A stretch of 15,274 nucleotides of DNA from Alphaproteobacteria bacterium (GCA_013290035.1 JABCYT010000016.1:1-15274); one strand, 5' to 3'. Positions 1 to 6,870 are shown, counted from the first letter of the stretch. Notes: generated by a model from the letters alone, not told the origin. Numbers and translations are program-made.

Positions 1-1
1 C

Positions 2-661
2 GTCGAGCGCGTACCGGTGTTCGGCCTGGGCTGCGCCGGCGGCGTGTCGGGGCTCGCCATCGCCAGCCGCCTGGCGCGCGCCCGGCCAGGCTCGACGGTG
101 CTTCTGGTGACGATCGAGATCTGCACCGCGGCCTTCCGCATGGACCAGCTTTCCGCCGCCAACATGGTGGCGACCGCCTTGTTCGGCGACGGCGCGGCAG
201 CCTGCGTCGTGCAGAGCGGCGAGAGCGGCCTGGCGCGCATCGAGGGCGCGGGCGAGCATCTGTGGCCCGACAGTCTCGACATCATGGGCTGGAAGGTCGA
301 CCCGAGCGGGCTCGGCGTCATCTTCGACCGCTCGATTCCGCCGTTCGCCGAAGAGCATGTCGGATCGGCGGTCGACGGCATCCTGGCGCGCATCGGCGTG
401 GCACGCAGTTCCGTCGATCGCTTCGCCTGCCATCCCGGCGGCGCCAAGGTGATCACGGCGTTGGAGACCACGCTTCGTCTCGACCAGGGCACGCTCGATC
501 ACGAGCGCGCCGTGCTCGAGGAGTACGGCAACATGTCGGCGCCGACCGTGTTGTTCGTGCTCGAGCGGCTGGTCAAGCAGGGTCTGCCGCGCCGCACGGT
601 GCTGACCGCGCTAGGACCGGGCTTCACCTGCAGCTGCCTTTCGCTGGCCAAGGCTGCATGA
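2..661 (+). CDS. Type III polyketide synthase (chalcone/stilbene synthase-like), 3' part
   Basis: C-terminal part of a type III polyketide synthase, a homodimeric ketosynthase that extends an acyl-CoA starter with malonyl-CoA and cyclises the chain to pyrones or resorcinols. The reading frame is open from base 2, so the gene begins outside the window; the GTG at 17 lies inside the active-site region and is not the start. Counting from base 2, the catalytic Cys is residue 11 (GLGCAGG), the His is residue 144 (CHPGGAKV) and the Asn is residue 177 (GNMSAPT). The His-Asn spacing of 33 matches chalcone synthase His303/Asn336. A GDGAAA motif lies between Cys and His. The stop overlaps the next start (ATGA), which encodes an ICMT-like methyltransferase. 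In bacteria this pairing is typical of alkylpyrone/alkylresorcinol synthesis from long fatty acyl starters. The family call is secure; the product is inferred from context. Confidence 0.93.
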   Translation, partial: VERVPVFGLGCAGGVSGLAIASRLARARPGSTVLLVTIEICTAAFRMDQLSAANMVATALFGDGAAACVVQSGESGLARIEGAGEHLWPDSLDIMGWKVDPSGLGVIFDRSIPPFAEEHVGSAVDGILARIGVARSSVDRFACHPGGAKVITALETTLRLDQGTLDHERAVLEEYGNMSAPTVLFVLERLVKQGLPRRTVLTALGPGFTCSCLSLAKAA

Positions 662-1155
662 CGCTGGCGGCGGTGATCCTCGGCCTGGTGACGCTGCAGC
701 GTCTCGGCGAGCTTGTCCTGGCCAAGCGCAACACCGATCGGCTGCGCGCCCAGGGCGCCCGCGAGGTGGCGGCGGGCCACTATCCGCTGATCGTCGGCCT
801 GCATGCCGCGTGGTTGGCGGGGCTTTGGTATCTCGTCGTCTGGCGTGCACCTGACACGGATGTGAACTTGATCTGGCTCGCCGTGTTCGTGGTCCTGCAG
901 GCGCTGCGCGTCTGGGTGATCGCCACGCTCGGGCCGCGCTGGACGACCCGCATCATGGTGCTGCCCGGCGCGCCGCTGGTGGCGAGGGGACCCTATCGCT
1001 TCGTGTCGCATCCCAACTACTGCGTCGTCGCCGCCGAAATTCTGGTGCTGCCGCTGGTTTTCGGGCTGGTCTGGTACGGCATCGCCTTCTCGGTCCTCAA
1101 CGCCGCCGTCCTGTGGCTCCGCATCCGGGCGGAAGAGGCAGCGCTCGGGCGATGA
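658..1155 (+). CDS. Isoprenylcysteine carboxyl methyltransferase (ICMT)-family membrane methyltransferase
   Basis: A 165-residue integral membrane protein with about four hydrophobic segments (near residues 2-20, 42-62, 70-90 and 122-150). It carries the ICMT-family signature: GPYRFVSHPNY (His118, Pro119, Asn120, Tyr121), followed by a C-terminal RIRAEE (Arg157, Glu159, Glu160) that binds S-adenosylmethionine in this family. The ATG at 658 overlaps the polyketide synthase stop, so the two are probably translationally coupled; a longer frame upstream of 658 only reads antisense-like sequence inside the synthase gene. Prenylated proteins are not its likely substrate. Bacterial homologues next to type III synthases (for example the BpsA/BpsB arrangement in Bacillus) O-methylate alkylpyrones, and that role is inferred here. 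No terminator is visible after the stop. Confidence 0.85.
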   Translation: MTLAAVILGLVTLQRLGELVLAKRNTDRLRAQGAREVAAGHYPLIVGLHAAWLAGLWYLVVWRAPDTDVNLIWLAVFVVLQALRVWVIATLGPRWTTRIMVLPGAPLVARGPYRFVSHPNYCVVAAEILVLPLVFGLVWYGIAFSVLNAAVLWLRIRAEEAALGR

Positions 1156-1301
1156 CCGCGTTTACCCCACGACATCCCGAGTGCCGGCACGCGCGTGACG
1201 CCACTGTCATCATGACCGCCTCAACCTCGGTTCGAGAGGCGACGCGGCGAACATTTCTGGGGTACATGTAGGGCCGTCAGCCCGCCTACCCGGAGATATT
1301 C

Positions 1302-1955
1302 TTGGCTAGCAAGCGTCTGGACAGGAGGCTTTCGGCCGTGTTGGCGGCCGATGTTGCGGGCTACAGCCGGCTGGTCGGCGTCGACGAGGAAGGCACGATC
1401 GGGCGATTGAAGGCCCATCGCGCCGCCCTGTTCGATCTCAAGCTCGCCGAGCATCGTGGGCGCCTGGTGAAGACGACGGGCGACGGGCTACTGGCTGAGT
1501 TCGCCAGCGTCGTCGATGCCGTCCGCTGTGCCGTCGAGGTGCAGCGTGGGATGGCTGCGCGCAACGCCGACGTCGCGCCGGACCAGCGCATCGAATTCCG
1601 CATCGGCGTCCATGTTGGCGACATCATCATTGAGGGCGACGACATCTTGGGCGACGGCGTGAACGTTGCGGCCCGCCTCGAGAGCCTTGCCGCTCCCGGC
1701 GGCATCTGCGTGTCGGCGCGCGTGCAGGAGGACGTCGAAGGTCGTCTCGATGTCGGCTTCGTCGACGAGGGCGGGCAGCAGCTCAAGAACATCGCCCGCC
1801 CGGTCCGGGTCTATCGCGTCCGGCTGGGCGGAGCGGAGGCCCAAGCGACTCCCTCGCCCGGCGCGAAGCCGGCGACGCCGGCGGATCTTGCCGTTCCCGA
1901 CATGCCGTCGATCGCGGTTCTGCCGTTCCAGAACATGAGCGCGGATCCCGAGTAG
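1302..1955 (+). CDS. Class III adenylate cyclase domain, N-terminal part of a split gene
   Basis: A 217-residue product with a TTG start, chosen because GGAGA at 1292-1296 lies five bases upstream and because the family usually begins a few residues before RRLxAVLAADVAGYSRL. The class III catalytic set is complete: metal-binding Asp17 and Asp61, adenine-specifying Lys57 and Asp118, and Asn121 with Arg125 in GDGVNVAARLE. It should therefore make cAMP from ATP even if truncated. After the cyclase domain (residues 10-175) come a Pro/Ala-rich linker and the start of a TolB-like domain (DMPSIAVLPFQNMSADPE, from 199), which the TAG cuts off. No signal peptide or membrane helix is seen, so it is cytoplasmic. 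The 146 bases before it hold no gene and no clear promoter; an 8-base palindrome TACATGTA lies at 1263-1270. Confidence 0.8.
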   Translation: MASKRLDRRLSAVLAADVAGYSRLVGVDEEGTIGRLKAHRAALFDLKLAEHRGRLVKTTGDGLLAEFASVVDAVRCAVEVQRGMAARNADVAPDQRIEFRIGVHVGDIIIEGDDILGDGVNVAARLESLAAPGGICVSARVQEDVEGRLDVGFVDEGGQQLKNIARPVRVYRVRLGGAEAQATPSPGAKPATPADLAVPDMPSIAVLPFQNMSADPE

Positions 1956-1973
1956 GAATTCTTTGCCGACGGG

Positions 1974-3092
1974 ATGGTCGAGGACATCATCACGGGATTG
2001 TCCCGCTACCGGCATCTCTTCGTCATCGCCCGCAATTCGACCTTCACCTATAAGGGCCGCGCCGTCGACATGAAGCAGGTCGGCCGCGAGCTCGGCGTGC
2101 GCTACCTGCTGGAAGGCAGCGTGCGCAAGGCGGGATCGCGCATCCGCATCACCGCCCAGCTCATCGATACCGCGACGGCGGCGCATATCTGGGCCGAACG
2201 CTTCGAAGGCGGGATCGAGGACATGTTCGATCTGCAGGATCAGGTGACGGCCAAGGTCGTGGGCGCGATCGAGCCCGAGGTGAGGCGGGCCGAGACCGAG
2301 CGCGCGCGGCGCCGGCCGACCGACAATCCCGACGCCCACCTGTGCCTCATGCGCGGGCTCGCCAGCCTCAATAAATGGAGCAAGGCCGGTGCCGACGAGG
2401 CGCTTCGCCTGGCCTATCAGGCCATCGAGCTGGATCCGGGCTACAGCGCGCCGTACGGCTTGGCCGTGAGCTGCTACATCGTACGCAGGGCGAATCGCTG
2501 GATGACTGACCCCGCGCAGGACAGGGCAGAAACGGCGCGTTTGGCCGCGCGGGCGGTGGAGGTTGGCCGAGACGATGCCGTTACCCTGAGCTTGAGCGGC
2601 TTTGCGATCGCCTCCGTTCTGGGCGATCTTGATGCAGGCGTCGCCCTGATCGATCGGGCCCTGGCGCTCACGCCGAACTTCGGGATGGTATTGGCCCACA
2701 GCGGCTATGTGAGGGTCTGGCTGGGCGAACCCGAGACGGCGATCGATTATCTTCAGCGGGCCATGCGCTTGAGCCCGGTCGATTCGCTCATATTCGTGAT
2801 GCAGGCCGCGATGGCGATGGCTCACTTCATCGCCGGCCGGGACGACGAGGCGTTGGCCTGGTCGGAAAAGTCGGTTCGGCAGAATCCTTTTTTCGCGGCG
2901 GCGACATGGTCGGCGGCCGCGGGCGCTGCCAACCTCGGCCGATCCGAGGACGCGGCGAAATACGTCGCTCGCCTGCGTCAGATCGAGCCCGGCGCGACGG
3001 TTTCAACGGTCAAGGAGCGCCTGCTTCTGCGCCGGCCGCAGGATCGCGAGCGACTGGTCGAAGGCCTGCGCAAGGCCGGCCTGTCGGAATAA
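1974..3092 (+). CDS. TolB-like/TPR C-terminal part of the split cyclase
   Basis: Open frame of 372 codons after the amber codon, in the same frame as the cyclase half. It starts inside the conserved FADGMVEDIITGLSR motif, so this ATG is an internal Met, not a natural start, and no good Shine-Dalgarno sequence precedes it. Residues 1-75 complete the TolB-N-like region (ARNSTFTYKGRAVD, VRYLLEGSVRK, AHIWAERFEG). Residues 110-330 are Ala/Leu-rich helical repeats of TPR type (AIELDPGYSAPYGLA, ALALTPNFGMVLAHSGYV, AMRLSPVDSLIF). In this family the TPR part is thought to mediate protein contacts that control the cyclase; ligand and partner are unknown. Expression would need amber readthrough or reinitiation. 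The convergent glutathione S-transferase ends 68 bases downstream, with no terminator visible between them. Confidence 0.6.
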   Translation: MVEDIITGLSRYRHLFVIARNSTFTYKGRAVDMKQVGRELGVRYLLEGSVRKAGSRIRITAQLIDTATAAHIWAERFEGGIEDMFDLQDQVTAKVVGAIEPEVRRAETERARRRPTDNPDAHLCLMRGLASLNKWSKAGADEALRLAYQAIELDPGYSAPYGLAVSCYIVRRANRWMTDPAQDRAETARLAARAVEVGRDDAVTLSLSGFAIASVLGDLDAGVALIDRALALTPNFGMVLAHSGYVRVWLGEPETAIDYLQRAMRLSPVDSLIFVMQAAMAMAHFIAGRDDEALAWSEKSVRQNPFFAAATWSAAAGAANLGRSEDAAKYVARLRQIEPGATVSTVKERLLLRRPQDRERLVEGLRKAGLSE

Positions 3093-3160
3093 TGGGTAGG
3101 AAAAACTAGGCCATGTTCCTCGAGGGCATCACCGTAGAGCCGGCGGAGTGGAAATAGCAG

Positions 3161-3772
3161 CTAAGGCGTGGGCTCGGTCAAGCGGAAGGCAGGCTCCTCT
3201 GCGCGCTTTTTGGCGAGTGCGCGCAAGCGCGGCATCCGGGTTTCCGTGTCGACGCCAAGGCCGCGGGCGAGCCGCTCGGCGATGAAGGCGGTCACGTCCG
3301 CCTGGGTCAGGCGCCCCAGCAGCAAATAGGGTCGGGCCGGATCGGCCATCGCCTCGACGGCCGCCAGCGCCGTCGTCATCTGCACCATGCAGTCGTCGAT
3401 CCAGGGCTGGTGCACCTTCTCCGGCGGATGGTGGTTGCGTTCGTAAGCGGCGTGCAGGCCCTTGTCGCAGGCGCCCATCATGAGCGCCGCGACCTTCAGC
3501 ACGGCGCGCCGGTCGGCGCCCGCTGCCGGCGTGAGCGCACGATCGCGGCCATAGGCCTCGTCGAGATGGTCGATGATGGCGCCGCTGTCCAAAAGCACCT
3601 CGCCGTCGTCGAGCACCAGGGCCGGGATGCGGCCGAGGGGGTTCTGCGCCCGCACCTCGGCGCGATTGCCGAAGCCGGAAAGCGCCTGCTGCTCGTAGGG
3701 CACGCCGTAGGCCTGGAGCGTGATGGCGACGCGGCGCGTATAGGGCGAGCGGTTGACCCCGATCAGCAGCAT
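3161..3772 (-). CDS. Glutathione S-transferase family protein
   Basis: A 203-residue soluble protein of normal length for bacterial glutathione S-transferases. The thioredoxin-like N-terminal domain (residues 1-78) shows the SPYTRRV stretch at the active-site turn (Ser9), the cis-Pro in LGRIPAL (Pro50), and the DS pair (Asp62, Ser63) that contacts the gamma-glutamyl group of glutathione. The all-helical C-terminal domain follows (about 88-200), with LTQADVTAF as the conserved N-capping-box region. The start is supported by AGGAGG four bases upstream. It is the second gene of a minus-strand pair, 30 bases after the aminotransferase stop, so co-transcription is likely. The reaction (conjugation, isomerisation or dehalogenation) cannot be read from the sequence. 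Confidence 0.9.
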   Translation of the reverse strand: MLLIGVNRSPYTRRVAITLQAYGVPYEQQALSGFGNRAEVRAQNPLGRIPALVLDDGEVLLDSGAIIDHLDEAYGRDRALTPAAGADRRAVLKVAALMMGACDKGLHAAYERNHHPPEKVHQPWIDDCMVQMTTALAAVEAMADPARPYLLLGRLTQADVTAFIAERLARGLGVDTETRMPRLRALAKKRAEEPAFRLTEPTP

Positions 3773-3802
3773 GCCGCCTCCTGGCCCTCCCGCGGGCTGT
3801 CG

Positions 3803-4660
3803 TCAGATCACCCGCTGCGTGCGCGCATACGCCATATAGAGCTCGTGCGCCTGACGCGCGATCGGGCCGGGCTGCAGGTCGCGCCTTTCGTAGCGGCTGA
3901 CCGGCTGCACCTTGCCGGCATTGCCGGTGGTGAAGAGCTCGTCGGCGTCGTCGAGGTCGGCTAGCGTCACGGTGCGTTCCTCGACCGTGACGCCGGCGTT
4001 GCGCAAGAGCTTGACCGTGCGGTTGCGCGTGATGCCGGCCAGGAACGTGCCGTTGGGCACCGGCGTGCTGACGACGCCGCTCTTCGCGAGGAAGATATTG
4101 GAGCTGCAGGTCTCGGCCACGTTGCCCAGCGCGTCGAGCACGATGCCGTTCTGGAAGCCGCGTTGCTGCATCTCGGCCGCGCCGCGCGACGAATTGGGAT
4201 AGAGGCAGCTCGCCTTGGCGTCGGTCGGCGCGCTCTCGGGCGTCGGCCTGCGGATGGTGCGGCACAGGCCGAGCGTGGTCGGCGTGCCGGCGCGCATCGG
4301 CGAATGGTAGACGCAAAGCAGGAACTGGCAGGAATCGCCGTCGACCGAGATCGGTCCCGCGCCGCCTTTCATCGCCCAGAACATCGGTCGCACATAGAGC
4401 TCGGCCTTGGGCCCGAAGCGGCGGATCGCCTCGTGCATCAGCTCGAGGATTTGCTGCGGCGTCTTGGTCGGGTTGAGCCCCAGCGAGCGCGCCGAGCGCA
4501 CCACCCTTTCGGCATGGAGGTCGAGATCCGGCCCGCAGCCCTCGAAGGCACGGCCGCCGTCGAATACGATCGAGCCCAGCCAGAAGGCGTGATCGCGCGG
4601 GCCCAGGATCGCCGGGTTGCCCTCGTGCCACGTGCCGTTCCAATAGGTAAGCGTGTCCAT
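3803..4660 (-). CDS. Class IV PLP aminotransferase (branched-chain aminotransferase-like)
   Basis: A 285-residue fold-type IV PLP enzyme. Lys149 in TDAKASCLYPNSS aligns with the catalytic lysine of the KxxxNYxNS motif of branched-chain aminotransferases, and Glu183 in NVAETCSSNIF aligns with the Glu that contacts the PLP pyridine nitrogen. A typical N-terminal start (YWNGTW) and FDGGRAFEG region, and the C-terminal LFTTGNAGKVQPV loop, are also present. Likely reactions are branched-chain amino acid/2-oxoglutarate or D-amino acid transamination; motifs alone do not separate these. The start has a good upstream purine run (GGAGACAGGGAAA directly before ATG). CLYPNSS replaces the usual GNYLNS, so substrate preference may differ from IlvE. 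It is first in the minus-strand pair with the glutathione S-transferase. Confidence 0.88.
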   Translation of the reverse strand: MDTLTYWNGTWHEGNPAILGPRDHAFWLGSIVFDGGRAFEGCGPDLDLHAERVVRSARSLGLNPTKTPQQILELMHEAIRRFGPKAELYVRPMFWAMKGGAGPISVDGDSCQFLLCVYHSPMRAGTPTTLGLCRTIRRPTPESAPTDAKASCLYPNSSRGAAEMQQRGFQNGIVLDALGNVAETCSSNIFLAKSGVVSTPVPNGTFLAGITRNRTVKLLRNAGVTVEERTVTLADLDDADELFTTGNAGKVQPVSRYERRDLQPGPIARQAHELYMAYARTQRVI

Positions 4661-4929
4661 TTTCCCTGTCTCCGCCTCGGAAGCCGGCGCTTCTAGCAGA
4701 CCGGGGGCGGCGCCACCATCCTGGCTTTGACGGCGGCATTCTGTGCCGTTGTGGCGCTCGCCTTGGCCGGCGGCGTAATTATTTGCCGATCGGCGGAACC
4801 TTCAGATGACCGAAAAGCGGCAAAAAAAGCACCGGAATTCCTCCACTCAGGATGAAACGCACAAGGGGTGATCTGCGTAGTTGCCATCAGGCGCGGGCCA
4901 TTTCGGCCGCGCATCAATGGAGGCAAGTC

Positions 4930-5376
4930 ATGTTGAAGCATATTGCGATCACGTCCCTTGCCGCTGCCGCAGTCTTCTCCACCGCGACGGTGGTCATGGC
5001 GCCCGTTACGCCTGCCGCCGCGCAGGTGAACGTCATCTTCGGCTCGCCGCCACCGGCGCCTGTCTATGAGGCGGTGCCGGCGCCGCGTGCCGGCTATGTC
5101 TGGGCGCCCGGGCACTATCGCCTGATCAACGACCGCTACGTCTGGAGGCCGGGCCATTGGGAAGCGGCGCGGGCGGGCTACCGCTACATCCCCGATACCT
5201 GGGAGCGCATCGTCGTCGGCGGCCGCGAGCAGTGGCGTTACGTCCCGAGCCGCTGGGACCGTGACGGTAACGGCATCCCTGATCGCTACGAGCGCCATAG
5301 CGAGGGCGGACCGTACGGCGACCGGGATCATGACGGCATCCCGAATGCGTACGATCGCTACGACAATCGTCGCTAA
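4930..5376 (+). CDS. Secreted WXXGXW-repeat protein with Asp-rich calcium-type repeats
   Basis: A 148-residue exported protein. The ATG at 4930 is chosen because GGAGG (4919-4923) sits six bases upstream and a clear signal peptide follows (residues 1-31, cleavage near AAA-Q). A Pro-rich segment (PPPAPVYEAVPAPR) leads into repeats of the WXXGXW type: WAPGHY at 58-63 and WRPGHW at 72-77, with looser copies to about residue 109. The C-terminus has two Asp-rich loops, DRDGNGIPD (110-118) and DRDHDGIPN (131-139), resembling thrombospondin type 3/EF-like calcium sites. It is paralogous to the next gene, and the match is visible at DNA level around 5048-5118 and 5670-5740. Location is periplasm or outer envelope; the function of the family is unknown. 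A strong terminator follows. Confidence 0.85.
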   Translation: MLKHIAITSLAAAAVFSTATVVMAPVTPAAAQVNVIFGSPPPAPVYEAVPAPRAGYVWAPGHYRLINDRYVWRPGHWEAARAGYRYIPDTWERIVVGGREQWRYVPSRWDRDGNGIPDRYERHSEGGPYGDRDHDGIPNAYDRYDNRR

Positions 5377-5398
5377 CAGCACTTAGGTCGGACGAAGG

Positions 5399-5424
5399 CG
5401 GGCCCGTGCAAACGGGCCCGTTTT
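5399..5424 (+). terminator. Intrinsic terminator with GCAA tetraloop
   Basis: A perfect 9-bp stem (CGGGCCCGT at 5399-5407 with ACGGGCCCG at 5412-5420) closes a GCAA loop of GNRA type and is followed by TTTT at 5421-5424. It lies 22 bases after the stop of the first WXXGXW gene, so the two paralogues are probably separate transcription units. Confidence 0.88.
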
Positions 5425-5563
5425 CGCCTGTAAAGAATTGTATCAGGACGATGGCGAAACGTCGGCTGAATCGGTGCGCGAATTCCATGATCGGCGGGGG
5501 CACGGGGCGGCGGCTGACGGCGTATTTCCAACAGGCGCGGATGACCGCGCGAAGGAGGACGTT

Positions 5564-5884
5564 ATGATGAAGCGCACGGCTATTACTCTGCTTGCCGTCG
5601 CCGCGATTTTCGCGCCGGCGGCCGTGACGCCGGCAGCAGCCCAGCTGGGCGTCAGTATCAACATCGGCACGCCGCCACCGGCGCCGATTTACGAGGCCGT
5701 ACCGGCGCCGCGAGTCGGCTACGTGTGGGCGCCGGGCTACTGGCGTTGGGAGAACGAGCGCCATGTGTGGGCGCCCGGCCATTGGATTGAGGCTCGCCAC
5801 GGCCATCACTGGGTCGCCGACCATTGGGTCGAGGGCCCGCACGGCGGCTGGCATCACGATGCGGGCCACTGGGATCACGACTAG
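5564..5884 (+). CDS. Secreted WXXGXW-repeat protein with His-rich tail
   Basis: A 106-residue exported protein, shorter paralogue of the preceding gene. The start at 5564 has AAGGAGG at 5552-5558, five bases upstream (a second ATG follows at 5567). An upstream in-frame extension to 5438 is not protein-like and would bury the signal peptide. The signal peptide covers residues 1-26 (AAA-Q). The PPPAPIYEAVPAPR segment is shared with its neighbour, followed by WAPGYW (55-60), WAPGHW (69-74), and degenerate copies to the end (DHWVEG, GGWHHD, GHWDHD). It lacks the Asp-rich loops of its neighbour and instead has a His/Trp-rich tail with about a dozen His residues after residue 73, which could bind metal (inference). 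It has its own terminator and is probably monocistronic. Function unknown. Confidence 0.85.
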   Translation: MMKRTAITLLAVAAIFAPAAVTPAAAQLGVSINIGTPPPAPIYEAVPAPRVGYVWAPGYWRWENERHVWAPGHWIEARHGHHWVADHWVEGPHGGWHHDAGHWDHD

Positions 5885-5906
5885 TCGAGTTGGGACCTGA
5901 ACAAGA

Positions 5907-5936
5907 GCGGGGCGCTTCGGCGCCCCGCTTTCTTTT
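5907..5936 (+). terminator. Intrinsic terminator with C(UUCG)G tetraloop
   Basis: A perfect 9-bp stem (GCGGGGCGC at 5907-5915 with GCGCCCCGC at 5920-5928) is closed by the very stable TTCG loop and followed by TTTCTTTT at 5929-5936. It ends the second WXXGXW gene. Only 37 bases separate the T-run from the next start codon. Confidence 0.92.
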
Positions 5937-5944
5937 GCTATCGT
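5936..5944 (+). promoter_or_regulatory. Possible extended -10 promoter for the DapA-like gene
   Basis: TGCTATCGT directly follows the terminator T-run: TG at 5936-5937, one base, then TATCGT at 5939-5944. With a 17-base spacer the -35 would fall in the terminator loop region (5916-5921), which is poor, so this would be an extended -10 promoter. The geometry is attractive because a new promoter must lie in the 37 bases before the start unless transcription reads through. The sequence match alone is weak. Confidence 0.3.
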
Positions 5945-5960
5945 GCGCGCCAGCAATCTC

Positions 5961-5966
5961 AAGGGA
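5961..5966 (+). promoter_or_regulatory. Shine-Dalgarno sequence fixing the TTG start at 5974
   Basis: AAGGGA lies seven bases before TTG at 5974. No ATG or GTG occurs in frame between the terminator and the conserved N-terminus of the DapA-like protein, so this site decides the start. Confidence 0.6.
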
Positions 5967-5973
5967 AACGCAC

Positions 5974-6870
5974 TTGCCGCTCCGCGCCAATCGCTTCGGT
6001 CTTTCCGTCGCTCTCGCCACGCCCTTCGCCGAGGACAGGTCGATCGACCTGCCGCGCCTGGTGGCGCACGCCCGCCAGTCTCTGGCCGACGGCTGCACCA
6101 GCGTTACCGTGTTCGGGACCACGGGCGAGGGCGCCTCGCTGGGGCAGAACGACCGTCAGCGCGCGCTGGGCGCCCTGGTCGGCGCCGGCATCGATCCGCG
6201 CACGCAGCTCGTGGTCGGCATCGCCGCCAGCGCGGTCGAGGATGCGATCGCCCAGGGCCGTGCCGGGCTGATGCTGGGCTGCCCGAGTTTCCTGCTGGCG
6301 CCGCCCTTCTACTTCAAGGGCGCCGGCGACGAGGGATTGTTCGACTGGATCGCGGCGGTGCTCACAGGACTGGGTCCCAAGGCGGGCAATGTCATTCTCT
6401 ATCACATTCCCCAGGTGACGGCGGTCGGCCTGTCGCTGGCGCTCGTCGACCGGCTCAAGAAAGCCTTTCCCCGGCAGGTCGCTGGCGTGAAGGACTCGTC
6501 GGGCGACTGGCACAATGCCCAGGCGTTGCTGCATCAGCAGGGCGATCTGCATATCCTGATCGGTGATGAGCGCCTGCTGGCGCGCGCCATGAACCTCGGT
6601 GCTTCGGGCGCCATCAGCGGCCTCGCGAACATCGCACCCGACCTCATGCTGCCCTTGATCGACGGCATCGAGGAGCCCAGGGTCAACGCCATGGTCGAGC
6701 TGGTGCTGCCCTATGCGGTGACCGCTGCCGTCAAGGCACTGGTCGGTCTTCGGCGCAATGATCCGATCGCCTGGAGCCGCATGCGCGCGCCGCTGGCGTC
6801 GCTCGGCGAGAGCGACGTACGCAAGCTCGGCGCCGCCATCGATGGCATTCGCAGCCGTCGCGCTGCCTGA
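5974..6870 (+). CDS. Dihydrodipicolinate synthase/N-acetylneuraminate lyase superfamily aldolase or dehydratase
   Basis: A 298-residue TIM-barrel class I aldolase-type enzyme of normal family length. Schiff-base Lys173 (GVKDSSGDW), general acid/base Tyr143 (ILYHIPQVT) and the carboxylate-binding GTTGE loop (48-52) are all visible. The Arg that dihydrodipicolinate synthases use to bind the aspartate semialdehyde carboxylate (IPxRTG) is Val148 here (IPQVTA), which argues against lysine synthesis and for a 2-keto-3-deoxy-sugar-acid aldolase or dehydratase (KDG aldolase or KdgD-like). The TTG start follows AAGGGA; longer frames run back into the upstream terminator. It is 21 bases upstream of the UxaA/GarD-family dehydratase, so the two probably form a two-step sugar-acid pathway. 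Exact substrate unknown. Confidence 0.85.
   Translation: MPLRANRFGLSVALATPFAEDRSIDLPRLVAHARQSLADGCTSVTVFGTTGEGASLGQNDRQRALGALVGAGIDPRTQLVVGIAASAVEDAIAQGRAGLMLGCPSFLLAPPFYFKGAGDEGLFDWIAAVLTGLGPKAGNVILYHIPQVTAVGLSLALVDRLKKAFPRQVAGVKDSSGDWHNAQALLHQQGDLHILIGDERLLARAMNLGASGAISGLANIAPDLMLPLIDGIEEPRVNAMVELVLPYAVTAAVKALVGLRRNDPIAWSRMRAPLASLGESDVRKLGAAIDGIRSRRAA

Larger units (their letters stand above)
1302..3092 (+). pseudogene. Adenylate cyclase-TolB-TPR gene interrupted by an in-frame amber codon
   Basis: Positions 1302-3092 form one continuous reading frame of 597 codons (counting the final stop), broken only by TAG at 1953-1955 (codon 218). Both sides match one known architecture: N-terminal class III cyclase catalytic domain, a middle region related to the TolB N-terminal domain, and C-terminal TPR-like helices. 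The stop falls in the conserved junction SADPE-x-E-F/Y-FADGMVEDI, where Gln is usual, so a single CAG to TAG change explains it. The 372 downstream codons remain open, so the change is recent, suppressed, or a sequence error. The gene is entered here as a whole and its two parts separately below. Confidence 0.7.

Noticed and set aside
1228..1245. GGTTCGAGAGG before the split cyclase resembles a tRNA T-arm.
   Set aside because: The base after the loop does not pair as a T-stem needs, and no anticodon or acceptor arms are present.
1943..1961. Adjacent BamHI (GGATCC) and EcoRI (GAATTC) sites flanking the amber codon look like a cloning scar.
   Set aside because: Apart from the TAG, the translation through the sites (SADPE, EFFADG) matches the natural family motif, so the sites are coincidental.
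3112..3156. A 14-codon ATG frame between the cyclase and the glutathione S-transferase.
   Set aside because: Too short, no clear ribosome-binding site and no recognisable peptide.
3129..4739. A 536-codon minus-strand frame covering the glutathione S-transferase and aminotransferase.
   Set aside because: Arg/Ala-rich shadow in another frame; the two shorter frames carry complete domain motifs.
4795..4820. GGAAC upstream of the first WXXGXW gene as an EcfG (general stress response) -35 box.
   Set aside because: No CGTT-like -10 at 16-17 bases downstream.
4693..5382. A 229-codon minus-strand frame opposite the first WXXGXW gene.
   Set aside because: Low-complexity Arg/Ala/Val composition typical of antisense reading in GC-rich DNA; the plus strand has a signal peptide, repeats and a good ribosome-binding site.
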